Source of the DNA: Halisarca cf. caerulea
Taxonomy: Eukaryota > Porifera > Demospongiae > Chondrillida > Halisarcidae
Assembly: GCA_963170055.1 (NCBI GenBank)
Contig: CAUJGJ010000188.1
Coordinates: forward strand, 1,099,171-1,163,170
Direction: 5' to 3'
Length of the DNA: 64,000 bases
Below the pieces are notes generated by a model. That model saw nothing but the letters and a program-made list of their open reading frames with translations. It did not search any database and was not told the origin of the DNA. Position numbers and translations under genes: made by a program. Below, in pieces: positions 35,362-46,936 of this stretch; positions within the stretch are counted from its first letter, which is position 1; each line of letters begins with the position of its first letter.

Positions 35362-35539
35362 AGTTGCTAGGACGCTATGTATAACTAACGGTAACCAATT
35401 CTCAAAGGAAGAAAAACTGTGTTGAAAAATAGCTGTTTTGATGAACTTTGCCTTTGCCATGGGTCAAAATCATAGAGGATTCTCATGTAACTAGCATAAA
35501 CAGAGTAGTGAACCATTTGAAAATTGTCTGTAGGATAGG

Positions 35540-37410
35540 TTATATATAACTAACTTGACAAAATTTATAGGTAAGAAAACCGTTTTTCCTGCTATTTGAA
35601 CTGCATAAATTTAGGATAAATGTGCATACATCGAAGAAATACCTGATTATATCACTTATCCCAGATGATTTCAAAAATTTTGATAAACTGTATTCAGAAA
35701 CAATGAAAACAGAAAGCAAGATGATCACAAGGAATTTTGACCCGTGGCAAATTCATTGTTTCTTTAACCTCAGAGAAACAACCATTAATTTTCGTGATGT
35801 TAATGTGTACATAGGCTCAACATTACAAAGTCACCATCTCTTCCTATTCTGTTGATCTGTGAGATTTCTAATGTCATCTGAAAGACACTCAATGGTGCAT
35901 CAAGAGCAGCTGCTAATTGATGACATTGACAACAAGTGCCGCCCACATTCCAAACAAGTAACAGGCAGTTATAAACACTCTGTTAGCACAGATTTTAGTG
36001 GATTAGCATAGTCAATTTAATTCTGAATAATCTTTGGTCCACTAAACTGCCAAATTTTATTATTGCCAATATTTATTCACCCCGATTTCATGCAAATCAC
36101 TAAAATAATGGTCGCTAATATTTCCGGTTGTATAATATGTAGTAGTGAGTACTGAAAATATCTGAGATTTCAGCACATTATCCTGAGTTCCATGATAAAG
36201 CACAATTTTCTTCTATGCCTTTACTACCAATGCACTACCATGAGCACTCACTTCTGGGTTATCTGCACAGGTTACCCTACTGTCTGAAATTTTTGTGGGA
36301 TGTAAATTTTGCAGATCATTTGAAAGTCACCTGTGTGCATTTTTATTTTTGCAAATGCAGGCAGGGGTATTAATCAGGAAGCCAGGCTGAAAAAATGGTG
36401 TTGTATCTTTCACGCATTGAGGTGAAGATCTTGAATAACACATCAGCATACACTTGACAAGGCTAGGTGCTATTTCCAAAGCTGATTCTGAGGTCTAGAG
36501 GCTTGAATCATGTCCATCAGCTCGTCAATCTACTCCAGAGCAGCTCCAATAAACATTTCCAGTGGACAGCCCACTCTGGCTTCTGTGTAAGCTGACTTGA
36601 AAGATCTTAGACATCTTCGTTGACGATGATCAAGCGATTGATTGATTATATATAATGCAAAACCCAAAGTCATTTTCGAAATTCATAAAATTACTGTCCT
36701 GTAAAAGTTTCGAACCTCCAGGAATAAAGTTCAAACATGGCACCTCAAATTATTGATTGTTTCTTCTTAGTCGACAAGATTTTTGCTCATTTTCTTTCTT
36801 GCTGGAGTAAAGATCTTATATTCAGAATCTGTGCATGATGATACTAAACTAGCAATTGTTTATATTTTCTGAAATGAGTTTGGAACACATAGCAGTTCAT
36901 GCAGACTAAATTTGTCTTAGATGGATCTGTAGATCCCTCTCAATTCACATACAACTAATACGAAAAGAACAAACAAGTGAGCAATCCAAAAAAAATCTTT
37001 CTGGCTAGAGGATATAATTTGTGTAAAAATGTTATAACTGGAAACCTGTGTTTTCACCCTTCAATTGGCCAAATTTAGTTTAAATTGCTAAATTGCAAGG
37101 CATCACTTGATTATAGCACTATGCGGTAACATGTGGTAACATACTGTATAAGGTTTTAGTAGAGGTAGGTTACGTATGAAAAGTTCACCCAAGAGATTTT
37201 TTCTTGGTCTCCATAAAACTGACATTTTAATGACATTTCACACATACATACTATTACCATGCAGCAAACAGGATCACTACTATAATAGTAGTTTGCATGT
37301 CCTGCATGATGAACTGTTTTGTCATATTTCTATTTGAATCTTCATTAGACTACTCATGTAATTTGCCAAATTAAATGATTTACTGATATTTTTTGCATAT
37401 CCTTTATTTT
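35540..37410 (+). other. Intron 10, middle part, no gene seen
   Basis: Non-coding, with duplicated intron blocks. CTGTTGATCTGTGAGATTTC (35848) recurs as CTGTTGATCCGTGAAATTTA (37619). AATGCACTACCATGAGCACT (36230) recurs after exon 14 (near 50694). Confidence 0.6.
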
Positions 37411-37494
37411 GATTCATTGTAATTTAATTCACATAAGACTGTTCTATTTATATTTTCTTCCTTTCTCTATCCTTTTTTTATCTCTGTTTTGCTT

Positions 37495-37585
37495 TTTGTA
37501 TCTTGTTTCCTGGGTGCCTAGGATCATAGTAGCCATTGGCTAAAGGCACTCCCAGATTAAATAAGCTTACCTAACCTAACCTATG
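37495..37585 (+). repeat. 3' end of a LINE/SINE-like element with a CCTAA tail
   Basis: CTGGGTGCC, TAGTAGCC, TGGCTAAAGG and CCAGATTAAATAAG occur in the same order as on the minus strand at 13260-13320. Here they are followed by TTACCTAACCTAACCTA. The tail differs in unit from the other copy. Confidence 0.6.
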
Positions 37586-38041
37586 TGCAATGTTACCAAA
37601 GTTGCTTTCTCTTCCTATTCTGTTGATCCGTGAAATTTACAATGTCATCTGAAAGATGTTCCACGAAGCATTAAGAACAGTTACTGATTCATGATGTTAC
37701 AAACAGGAAACAAACAAAATCCGAACAAGGCACAGTCTGCTATGCATAACCTGTGTGTAGTTCAAAGATGAATAATTTTGTGGATCCTTCTGGACAGTAA
37801 TGCTTGGTTGGATCTTACCTGTACACACCCCTCACAAGACATCCAATGTGTAGTGTCCCCTTACCTTCCATCCATATGCGTACAGTAGCTGCAGTTTAAA
37901 TTGGGAGAATCCTAGTACTTGAATATACTTTAATTCTTTTGTAGTGAAGACTCTGTGTACTCATTCCTGTCTTCCACTGCTTCTCCAGAATACTATGTGA
38001 TAACATTGTTCAGCTTCTTGACGAATGTGCACGCATGCACG

Positions 38042-38042
38042 T

Positions 38043-38102
<60 letters not shown>
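38042..38102. repeat. (CA)n microsatellite
   Basis: Pure CA dinucleotide tract in intron 10. Confidence 0.95.
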
Positions 38103-38104
<2 letters not shown>

Positions 38105-38333
38105 TTACTCTGACAGTGCTAATTGAAACTTAGCTCTTACTGAAAGAGTATAATAGGTCTGGGATCAATGAATCACATGACATGATAATAGGACTTTTTG
38201 GTATGTAACATGATGCTGTTCTGCAAAGCAGCAACAGATGGAACTTTCATGAACAGAAACGTATTATAGTGTTTTGTTATCTCAACCATTAAATTTGTTT
38301 TCATTCACAATGTTTGCAATTATATCCTTTTAG

Positions 38334-38435
38334 AATGGTTGGACTGCATTTCATCTTGCCTCAAAATATGGTCATCTCCATGTTGTCAGAGAATTGATTG
38401 AGAAGATGAACGTTGATGTGCTTGCTACTAAGCAG
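38334..38435 (+). CDS. Ankyrin-gene exon 11 (A-type single repeat)
   Basis: This 102-nt phase 0-0 exon has acceptor TATATCCTTTTAG and donor GTATGC. It encodes NGWTAFHLASKYGHLHVVRE and LIEKMNVDVLATKQ. It is closest to exons 7 and 13. The downstream intron (ACTTGGCTCATACACGCTCC, TTTCCTCCTTGCAT) aligns with the introns after exons 9 and 13. Confidence 0.95.
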
Positions 38436-39460
38436 GTATGCTGTCTGTTATAACTTGTGTGTTTGTGTTAGTTTACTTGAATACCCAGTGATCTCAATCC
38501 CATAACTTGGCTCATACACGCTCCTTATATGATTTCCTCCTTGCATAAAATTAATGAGTCCTTGTACTATGTATTGTGTGCTTTCTCCAAGTTGAACTTT
38601 TAGCATATTTTTGTAAAAATTTGTGTTTATACTGACTGTTTATTTTACCCTCTAAAATTTAATAATATGACATCCTTTCACTTGTGGGCTGTTAACTATA
38701 GTAGTAGCTATTTTGTACTCATGAACGTGTGGTCCTCCACATGTGTGTATACCTGCATGTTAGACTCGATAAACTGGTGATATTAGCAGTGGTGTAGGAA
38801 GCTCAGAATTAATGTTGGGGCAAAATCGTGTCATTTGTTACACTTCGACAGCATTATACACTATGATTTTTACCAAGGAATACAGTTACCATTAACTTAC
38901 TATCATAAACAGTAAAATTAATACATAAACTCATGTGGCAATAAGCACAAGATTACAAAATAAACATACTTTTTGGGCCGCCTTCTGGCGGTCCCTATAT
39001 TATTTCACTTTGACCGGAAGTGTCCGGAACGTCTGTAACGATGTATATATATATATGTCAACAACATGGCGGATGCTAAGGCAGTACCCAATTCTCGCCT
39101 ATAATTCGACGAAATTGGAACGTTTGCTCCTCATTTAATCAGCGAAGGGTCTTTTGGAGTAGAAGAGATCTTCGAAATGTTAGTTTCGGGAATAATGTCA
39201 ACTTCCAAGCGATTCGAGTTTCCACGGCCGTGGGCGGCCCACGAGTTTTTTAAACTTGAATCGCTTGTTTTAAAGTGTTCAAATAGTTTCAGTCTGGCAA
39301 GAACACTGAATACATATAGTTATATAGTACAAAAATCAACAAAATGTCAGCCCTACAAGCTATCATGCATTTTAAGTCAAGGCAAACTATAACCGAGTAT
39401 GTTTAACCTAGTATCTATTATATCTATCACCCTAGGCAAAATGTTGATGCTCCTTGCCTG
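38436..39460 (+). other. Intron 11, upstream part
   Basis: The first 340 bp are duplicated intron sequence shared with introns 7, 9 and 13. From about 38790 unrelated sequence begins (GCAGTGGTGTAGGAAGCTCA), possibly the end of another transposon. No gene was recognised. Confidence 0.5.
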
Positions 39461-39466
39461 GCTGAT

Positions 39467-39682
39467 TCACTTCAGCAGCGAGCCTTCAAAGTTTTCATGC
39501 ACCGTGGCGCATAATCGTTTTCTTCGAGCTTCAAATTTGGACTGTTCGAAGGCTTTCATGATCTTAGTCTTGTTCTCGACAATGGTGAAAAGGGTGGTCT
39601 TAGGGATATTGTATCTTTCAGCAATCTTCATCTTCGTAGTCGTCTTCAGTTTGCCTTTATGTTTGACTGCCACGATATTCAC
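39467..39682 (-). pseudogene. Pogo/Tigger transposase fragment (CENP-B-type HTH)
   Basis: The 71-codon minus-strand frame reads KGKLKTTTKMKIAERYNIPK TTLFTIVENKTKIMKAFEQS KFEARRKRL. The pattern IAERYNIPKTTLFTIVENK is the N-terminal helix-turn-helix of CENP-B and pogo transposases. It usually occupies the first 60 residues of a protein of about 450-550. The rest of the transposase is not recognisable next to it, so it is a fragment. It lies antisense in intron 11. Confidence 0.78.
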
Positions 39683-39938
39683 TCTGTATGCTTAGTGGCA
39701 AGTGAAAGCTGAAAAACTACCAGCTGTGGCCCCTTGTACTTGTTATCTGATGTAGTTATGTATAAAAAGCCTAATAGGGGAACAATAACCTGTACGCTTT
39801 ATCAGATAATTCGTATTATCCGTTTGCTTACTAATCGGAGTTCATTTATATTAATTTATATGGGTTGCAAGCTGGGATATTGAAACTTTGTGTGCAATAT
39901 CTGATCTTACTTCTTAACCGAGTTCGTATCAATGAGGT

Positions 39939-39949
<11 letters not shown>

Positions 39950-39994
<45 letters not shown>
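39950..39994. repeat. (TA)n followed by (TAA)n
   Basis: A TA tract changing to AATAATAATAAT at 39993-40010. Confidence 0.93.
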
Positions 39995-40010
<16 letters not shown>

Positions 40011-40524
40011 AACGCGTTGTTGGCCAAAGATGGCGGCCAACACAACACGCGGGTGATCATTGCTGAAGATAAGCTTGAAGTGACGTCTCAGTCAAAGAAT
40101 CGGTCAATGGATAAGGCAGGGAACCGTTCGAAACATCAAGTTCCCAGTGACTACCATCGCCATCGCTTGCTGCTTTCCACGGGATGGGGAGCGTCCTTCT
40201 TTGCACCTTCCGCCTTTTCGGCTTTTGCTGTTGGCGCTCCTCACCCATGGGTAGTCTGTCAGGCTGAGATAGAGCAGGAAGAACAGTCGCTGGTCGTATC
40301 AGGTTTCCTTCTTCTACGTTGGCAGTTGCCCAAGGGCATTAAGGAGTACGTTCTTCTTTGCACCTCCCGCCATTTTGGCATTGCTGTTGGCGCCTCCTTA
40401 CATTTGCTTATGGACAGCTACAACGGGAAGAGAGCTGAGCCTTACTTGCCTTGTCATTGACAGTAATTATAGGTCTAGAATAATTAGTGACTTGTTGTAA
40501 ATTATTCTAATTTACTAGTCTATT

Positions 40525-40528
<4 letters not shown>
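40011..40528. other. Unassigned sequence between TA repeats
   Basis: A plus-strand frame of 147 codons (40017-40460) is open but shows no recognised domain. It contains two direct copies of a segment (CTTCTTTGCACCTTCCGCC at 40196 and CTTCTTTGCACCTCCCGCC at 40353). The whole lies between two TA repeats. It may be another transposable element fragment. Confidence 0.4.

Positions 40529-40599
<71 letters not shown>
40529..40599. repeat. (TA)n microsatellite
   Basis: About 70 bp of pure TA. Confidence 0.95.
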
Positions 40600-40601
<2 letters not shown>

Positions 40602-40677
40602 ACTGTTACACAACCTTTTATTCCTGCTACATGAGTGCATGGGGCTGATGAGTGCCAGCTTTCCTGCAATATTTATG

Positions 40678-40722
40678 TATGTGTATGTATGTGTGTGTGT
40701 GCTTGTGTGTGTTCGTGTGTGT

Positions 40723-40769
<47 letters not shown>

Positions 40770-40779
40770 TGTGTGTGTG
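40678..40779. repeat. (GT)n microsatellite
   Basis: TG dinucleotides with CTTG and TTCG interruptions. Confidence 0.95.
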
Positions 40780-41334
40780 ATAGCACTTCAGAGATCTACT
40801 CACAGTCTCTGTGAAGGGGTTGGAATGTTCCCAAGATTTGCTTTGTGAATCCCATTATACTTAGGTAGATTTGTTTCCTGATACTTCCTAACTGTTGAAT
40901 CATTTTTGTCATATTACCTCCTACCCTACCAACCTCCCCCCCTTCTCCCCTCCATCCTCTAACTGTCTCCCTCCCCAAACAATTAGTTTACAGAAGGCCA
41001 TTGTATGGCTACTATATATGACCTTGCTAGGTAGTGCAAGGATGCTGATATTGAGTTACTGGCAATAGTTACAGTATTAGAGTATTGTTTTGTAATGTGA
41101 AGTGAATCTACATGTAAATTTGCGTGATTTGCTGATTATTGTTGTATTGGATTCAGTGTGCTAGAATAGTTAAATTGAAGTATTCCGCCATGCAGTGAAC
41201 TTTGCTGGTTCCAATTGCAATGTATTTATCTTTAGCGTATACCTATATCTTGGGGTTTCCTTGAAATTTTACATTATACTCAAGTACTATCCAATGCATA
41301 ACTACTGTGAAAATTTTATCTTTTGTATCCCCAG

Positions 41335-41538
41335 GATGGTCAGAATGCTCTTCACCTTGCTGCCTTTGGTGGGCATTTAGATATTGTGAAATACCTTATT
41401 CTAAAGTTTGCAGACAGAAGATTTGAGTCTACCAACTTGGGTAACACCTGTCTACACTTGTGTGCACAGGAAGGTCATCTGGCAGTGGTGAATTTCCTTA
41501 TTGGAGAGTGTGGATTTGACCCTGCTACTGGAAATAGG
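41335..41538 (+). CDS. Ankyrin-gene exon 12 (B-type double repeat)
   Basis: This 204-nt phase 0-0 exon has acceptor TTTTGTATCCCCAG and donor GTGGGC, as in exon 8. It encodes DGQNALHLAAFGGHLDIVKY with LILKFADRRFESTN, then GNTCLHLCAQEGHLAVVNFL with IGECGFDPATGNR. The upstream intron (TTTGCTGGTTCCAATTGCAA, CTCAAGTACTATCCAATGCA) matches that before exon 8, linking the two as the closest B-type pair. Confidence 0.95.
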
Positions 41539-42208
41539 GTGGGCTATTACTTGTATCGGGGCTAGCGACTAGACAAGTGATTTACCTTCATTAAAAGAGT
41601 GCTTTTTAGTTGATTGATTAATTAATAATACTGTTTCCTGTTGTCAACTAGCAGACCAAACTACAACAATCTGTACTTTCCCATAGCATAGAGCGATAAA
41701 TACAGATGACCTGCTACCGTTTGAGCATACAAATTTGCCAGATCATTTGATGTTACAGTACATCAATTTAGAACTATGAAATAGCTATTAACATGAAAGG
41801 GAATGTGACATTTTGCAGTGAGGTTCTTTGACTGCATGGTCTCACCAAACTGTACTCACGCAGGATGTGCCAACCAACTTAATCAAAACACTTATGTAAC
41901 TACTGTAACAGTGACTGTCACAGCTGCTGATTTCTCATTTATCCAACACTCTGTTGTGAATCCTCCTCAAGTTGTGTACAATCTAACCCGAATTGTCCAA
42001 CACCTGGTTTATCGAACACATTAGTGGGTCCCGGATACAAATGTCATCGAATAAACCACTGGCAAATTTTGCTGTATAGAGTCATTATACTTTTGATGTG
42101 ATGACACATGTATGGGAAAGGATTGAGAATATACTAGACCATCTTTTTGACAATAACTGAATCTCAAACTGAATATCCAAGATCAAATTTAAGTCTGCTA
42201 TTATACAT
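41539..42208 (+). other. Intron 12, upstream part, nothing identified
   Basis: Non-coding. A segment at about 41985-42060 (GAATTGTCCAACACCTGG, GGGTCCCGGATAC) resembles interiors of pogo-type MITEs but no ends were found. Confidence 0.5.
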
Positions 42209-42386
42209 TTAAATGGCCACTGACACGTTCATACAAGTTGGTCTCAAATGGTAGATATACCTACCTAATAACCAGAAATCGTCAAAAAAGTGACTCCACG
42301 TCTTTCGTTTGCGAGAAAATCGCAAACTTCCAGTCAACGTCTTGTTTGAAACCGCCATTTCGGAAATGACATGTATAACAGTTCCA

Positions 42387-42566
42387 TGTGACGTTGTCAC
42401 AGGATCAGGTGTCCCCCCTAAAAGTTGTCCGGCGTGGGCGCTTATCGAATACAAACTCTATACCGTCGAGGCGTTAGGGTTAGGGTTGGGTTAGGGTTTA
42501 GTATTGATGAAACGATGGGGGGACACCTGAACCGGGGGGACACCTGATCCTCCGACAACGTCACTC
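42387..42566. repeat. Inverted-repeat unit with internal TTAGGG motifs
   Basis: GTGACGTTGTC-AGGATCAGGTGTCCCCC at the left is inverted at the right (GGGGGACACCTGATCCTC, then GACAACGTCAC). Between them, at about 42472-42498, lie three to four TTAGGG-like hexamers (GTTAGGG and GGGTTAGGGTTTAG). It is a MITE nested in the Kolobok-like element. Confidence 0.7.
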
Positions 42567-42637
42567 CCTACTGGACAACGAGAATGTATCGGTCGAAAGC
42601 GAGGTAATCGAAGGGCTATAATAGCCAAACGAAATCG

Positions 42638-42736
42638 ATGCCTAAGACTTGCGTAGCAGCGTTGTGTTGTAGAATAACAAGTGATGGATCCAGCCTACAT
42701 TTGTTCCCAAAGGACGCGGCGTTTAGTGATAAATGA
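42638..42736 (+). pseudogene. THAP zinc-finger N-terminal fragment
   Basis: ATG opens MPKTCVAALCCRITSDGSSL and HLFPKDAAFSDK before a TGA. The C-x4-C spacing, the start position, and the HLFPKD motif are typical of THAP DNA-binding domains, in which a tryptophan usually follows about where the TGA stands. The sequence after the stop (TRPVCVHSA, WDRPTERA) still looks THAP-like. It is a relic of the DNA-binding part of a transposase. Confidence 0.72.
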
Positions 42737-43110
42737 ACGAGACCCGTCTGCGTACACAGCGCCTAGTGGGATAGACCTACTGAGCGTGCAGCCTCTATTT
42801 TATGAAGGATTGCAACAGGCAGGAGGTTCATATGAGGATATAGCTTAGGCATAGGTAGCAAGGAGCTCGTTTTTGAGCTCGGCTTGGTCCCAGCACTGTT
42901 TCCTTCAGCCAGAGATAAGAAATCTTGGTCAAAAGTGTGGTACTCGGCTTCCATCCACAGCGAATGGCCACCCAGGGAGCTAGAAATCTCTGCTTCCAGG
43001 ATGGCCTTTTGCAAAAAGGGAAAATTATATATCTCCATAAATACAGATTGTTCCTTACAGGGCATTGCTTAATTCTTTGAAGCTTCCACGTGGTGTACAT
43101 CTCAAGCGGA

Positions 43111-43209
43111 CAAATGAGGTCCATCTGAACTGAAGCAATCCTGCAGCAATTTGTTCATGAAGTGATTTCTGCTTTGGAGGATTGCTTCAGTTCAGGTGGA
43201 CCTCATTCA
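43111..43209. repeat. Hairpin inside the Kolobok-like element
   Basis: AATGAGGTCCATCTGAACTG and its inverted partner CAGTTCAGGTGGACCTCATT, with GAAGCAATCCT/AGGATTGCTTC inside, form arms of about 33 nt. Confidence 0.8.
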
Positions 43210-44657
43210 TCCCACCCGCCCTTTGTAGCGAGCCATCACAAGACAGTGTCACTCTTGGGACCACCACTAATTGTCCTGCTTATGGAGGTTTTGTACATAC
43301 ACATGTCAATGTGAGGGATGTCAAATGAGGCAGAACAGTTGTGTCTATTGGCTAGACATTTCAGAAGTGTCCTTTAATAGAGGTTTCACTGTCAGTAGTA
43401 TTACATTGTAATTTCAAAATTTGTACATAAAAATACATCATGCATGGTTGTGTATGTGCTTGGATACATGGAAGGACACTTAAAACATGCATGTTGCCTA
43501 GGATCTGATGGTCCAGGAAAATTTGAGCAAATTTTGTGACTGCACCAAATGTTAAATTTACTTGCATATACCTTCCAAGATAATGACAGCACCCTATATC
43601 ATGCACGCAGAGGTCTGCAACTGTGCAAAATCCACAAATTCAGACATACCCCAAAAACCCTGGGTGGTCAGGGATACTCTGTATCTCTGAATCTACCTCA
43701 GACAATTTTTCATTCATAGGATAAATCTCCTCGCAACAGGTGCTTTTACCACAGCTTGCTTTTACGAGCAGTTGGAACAGGACTCAGGTGTAAACCTGCA
43801 ACAATTTGCGGGTAAAGTGCAATGTTTACTAAATGCACCGTTGCACAGGCACACAAACCATCCTTTTTTTATCTGCAACTATTCGTTATTCCCCAGTCGA
43901 TGTTTGAATTCATCATCTGAGTCCAAAAGGTTTGCAGGATCTTCGACGTCGCCGACCACTGACAAAAGGGTCGTACCGATAAGTCTTTACTGGAACTTGT
44001 CGCTCGCTTTGGCATCGACCACCCTTGGTCCTTGGACGTATATTTACTCGTGGAAGAACACCCGAGCTCATTGAATAACGAGGACGAGCATTATACCTCA
44101 AACTCTTCTTTTTACTCGCCGTCCGACATAGTTTTCTCCCTACACGGTCCTGTTTGTGACGTCAAACTATTTCGCAACGCTTTTTCCATGATTACGGAAG
44201 TCGCCCACGCATTAATTGGATTTTGAGCACCTTTCAAAGGCTATAACTCCCCCACTATGCGTGCAACGACAGTAAAATGGGTATCATTGGACATGGTTTT
44301 TCAACCTCTTTAACATATCAAAAATTTTCTCAACGTGTCAGTGGCCCTTTAAAGCAAAATCCCTATGTCCTTAGAAAGACGTTAATGGTTAATTTTTGAT
44401 TTTGCTGAATAGCATCATTACACAGGTCCTTGTTGCTGCCAAATCTTGATGTATTACTTTCTGTTTTGTTTTCAGTACATGCAACTGTATGGGTAAGATC
44501 TACTGCAGGTGATTTTAAAAAGATCAGGGAAGCAAAGTATATATATTCATCTTTACTAGACTAAGTGTCTTTTCAAAGATGTAGGGATCTCTGTGCACCC
44601 TTCTCCGCAATAGTATTTCCTAACTTCGTTGAGTATCAAGCAAGTACATGCAGAAAT

Positions 44658-44658
<1 letters not shown>

Positions 44659-44741
<83 letters not shown>

Positions 44742-44810
44742 ACACACACATACACTCACACACACAGACACACACACACAGACACACTCACACAAACATG
44801 CACACACACA
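44659..44810. repeat. (CA)n microsatellite
   Basis: CA dinucleotides with regular GACA and TACACTC interruptions in the last 70 bp. Confidence 0.95.
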
Positions 44811-45054
44811 TAGACGATACCCTTCTCTTTTTACAATAGAACCGAATCTCAAAAACGTAAATTGCTTGACATGCTTATACTGTTTATTATGATTCACAGC
44901 CAAGTCCAAACATAAGTATAACATGTACTCTTTACAAGAACAGTACTCTTTACAAGAATTACTTTTAATTGAAATTTCAACACTCTCCTGAGTTTTTTGT
45001 AAAAGAAATTCAGCTGTAGTAACGCTTCCATTTGCAAAACATACCTTCAATACT

Positions 45055-45185
45055 ATTGCAGGGTTTTATTTGGAAGGGAGGGCCCTGGGTGTGGTCCCCT
45101 TCCCTCAATAAAATTCTGTAGCCTTCATTTTTGTGAATGAACACTGTCATGAATTGATCATGAATCCATTTATACAGGGTATAGT
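45055..45185. repeat. Inverted copy of the 2694-2812 repeat
   Basis: See the entry at 2694. The shared landmarks are AGCCTTCA-TTTTGTGAATGAACAC and TGAATTGATCATG. Confidence 0.5.
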
Positions 45186-45993
45186 TTAAGTACGCATGTA
45201 TGCTTGCAGCACATGTGTGTGTGTACATTTAATACAGATATGATGGTTCCCTCCACACACCATTTGACCCCAGATGAAACCCTGTATTGGTACCCATTCT
45301 GTGGCAGGCCTATAGTATTGTTGTGTAAAATATCACAGCTGCTGGAAGGTTAATACTGCCAAATTCTAATGACTTTTTCCCAACAATTTGCGAAAATCGC
45401 GAATATTATTGGTCGCGAAAATTTCCCAATTTAGGGTATAATATATTATAATAATCATATGGAGGGAATTGAAGTTTCACCAAATAATAGTGTCATAACT
45501 TCGGAATTGTTGGTGATTCGTAAAGCTTTTCTTTCGTAAAATATCTCTCCGATGATGCAAATAGTGCTTCATCAATGGAAGCTTTCCTGATAACCTCTGA
45601 TTTTAGATGGAGTTTGAAGGCTGTTTTTTTTGGTAGCTATCTTGATAGATGCTAAAAACTAACCACATGAACGCTCAATTTCACAGGTTTGTGAAAAGTG
45701 TTTGCAAGTTCATGAACTGGAATGATTTGAAATAATTTTCTCCCACGAAACCTTTCTGGCATACAGTATAGTGGTAAATTGAATGGCTTTCTTCTTAAGG
45801 TGCAAAAGACACTCCATGCACAAATATCAAATTAGAATAGTCACTGTGATAAAACTAACTCCATATGTTCCTCCTAGTGATTGCTTTCTTGTTTGAACTA
45901 AAAGGCAAGAAGAAGAAGAAAAAGCTGAAATAATGACATTGATGTTCTGTATACTTTCCAATTTTCAACGAGCATAAGGCACCTAGTTCCCTG

Positions 45994-45995
<2 letters not shown>
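45186..45995 (+). other. Intron 12, downstream part, no gene seen
   Basis: Contains a half inverted-repeat element end (AAATTTCCCAATTTAGGG near 45418-45437) and otherwise nothing that can be assigned. Confidence 0.5.

Positions 45996-46034
<39 letters not shown>
45996..46034. repeat. (TA)n microsatellite
   Basis: Pure TA tract. Confidence 0.95.
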
Positions 46035-46038
<4 letters not shown>

Positions 46039-46172
46039 CAACCAATACAGTAACTTCAGAATAAGGGGTTTTTGGAGCTCCAAATTGTACCAGAAGGGAT
46101 TTTTTGACATATATTAAATACGTTAGGCCCTAGTGTAATGGGTGTGTGAAGTGACTCATGGCTAAATTTGTA

Positions 46173-46356
46173 CAGTGGAACCCTGCTAATCCGGACAACT
46201 TGGGACCTGAAAGCACTGTCCTGATTATTGAGGTGTCCTCATTTCAGGGTTGGAAATGTACTGTGGCTTATAATGTGGAATATTTGGTTCCAGTGGTATG
46301 TGTCCACATTAGAGTGGTGTCCCCAATTCAGGGGCTGGATTAGAGGGGTTCTACTG
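46173..46356. mobile_element. Pogo/Tigger-like MITE
   Basis: The termini CAGTGGAACCCTGCTAATCC and CAGTAGAACCCCTCTAATCC (right, inverted) are flanked by TA on both sides. The CAGT-GAACC-CT-TAATCC pattern is typical of pogo/Tigger TIRs. It is 184 bp with no coding capacity, and lies about 115 bp before exon 13. Confidence 0.88.
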
Positions 46357-46472
46357 TATATACCAGTGGGTGAAAATCTGGTCTGCTACAATTGTTAAAC
46401 TTTATATAGCCATTTGTTATTTCAGTTGTTTTTCTCATTCCCAATTATATTTGAATTTTTCAATCCCTTTAG

Positions 46473-46574
46473 AATGGTTGGAATGCACTTCATTGTGCCT
46501 CAAGATATGGACAACTCCACATTGTCAGAGAACTGATTGAGAAGATGAATGTAGATGTTTTTGCTACTATTCAG
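46473..46574 (+). CDS. Ankyrin-gene exon 13 (A-type single repeat)
   Basis: This 102-nt phase 0-0 exon has acceptor TTCAATCCCTTTAG and donor GTATGC. It encodes NGWNALHCASRYGQLHIVRE and LIEKMNVDVFATIQ. The GH turn is changed to GQ. Its downstream intron gives the clearest unbroken version of the duplicated A-type intron (CACAACAATCCATAAG to TCCTTGCATATTAATTG), which allows later insertions in intron 9 to be recognised. Confidence 0.95.
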
Positions 46575-46936
46575 GTATGCTGCTTGTTGTAACTTGCAAG
46601 TTTGTTGTTAGTTTACTTGAATACACAACAATCCATAAGTTCATAACTTCGCTCATGAACTCTCCCTTATATAATTCCCTCCTTGCATATTAATTGTTGT
46701 TTTGTCTGACATTAAGTGATGTGTACTATTTACTATTATTTTATCCACTTACTGAACCCTATGCCCCCATGCATGAGAACTTTAGAGTATCGATCCCTAT
46801 CACCAGTGATTTCTCTTCTGTACACACAACAGCCAGTGCAAAGGACAGCATAGCTTGTACTACCTGCATTCTGTCACACCTTCATGTTTGCTTAGGTTTT
46901 AAAATGGTGTGCATATTTCGTTGTCTTTCTGACATA

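Larger units (their letters stand above)
42213..44348. mobile_element. Kolobok-like DNA transposon with THAP remnant
   Basis: TTAA flanks both ends (42209-42212 and 44349-44352). The inverted termini ATGGCCACTGACACGTT and AGGGCCACTGACACGTT match with one difference. The interior has a THAP-domain start at 42638, a nested 180-bp inverted-repeat unit (42387-42566) and a hairpin (43111-43209). TTAA target sites combined with a THAP domain are the known signature of the Kolobok superfamily. The transposase core is not recognisable, so the copy is decayed or partly deleted. Length is about 2.1 kb. Confidence 0.7.

Noticed and set aside
36000..36380. Possible extra ankyrin exon in intron 10
   Set aside because: Scanned for a G-x-T-x-L-H or GHL-IV pattern between splice-like sites; none found, and the sequence matches duplicated intron instead.
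40017..40460. 147-codon plus-strand frame
   Set aside because: No recognisable domain; contains an internal direct repeat and lies between TA repeats, so more likely transposon-derived or chance.
42763..43065. 100-codon minus-strand frame inside the Kolobok-like element
   Set aside because: Considered as transposase, but no motif supports it.
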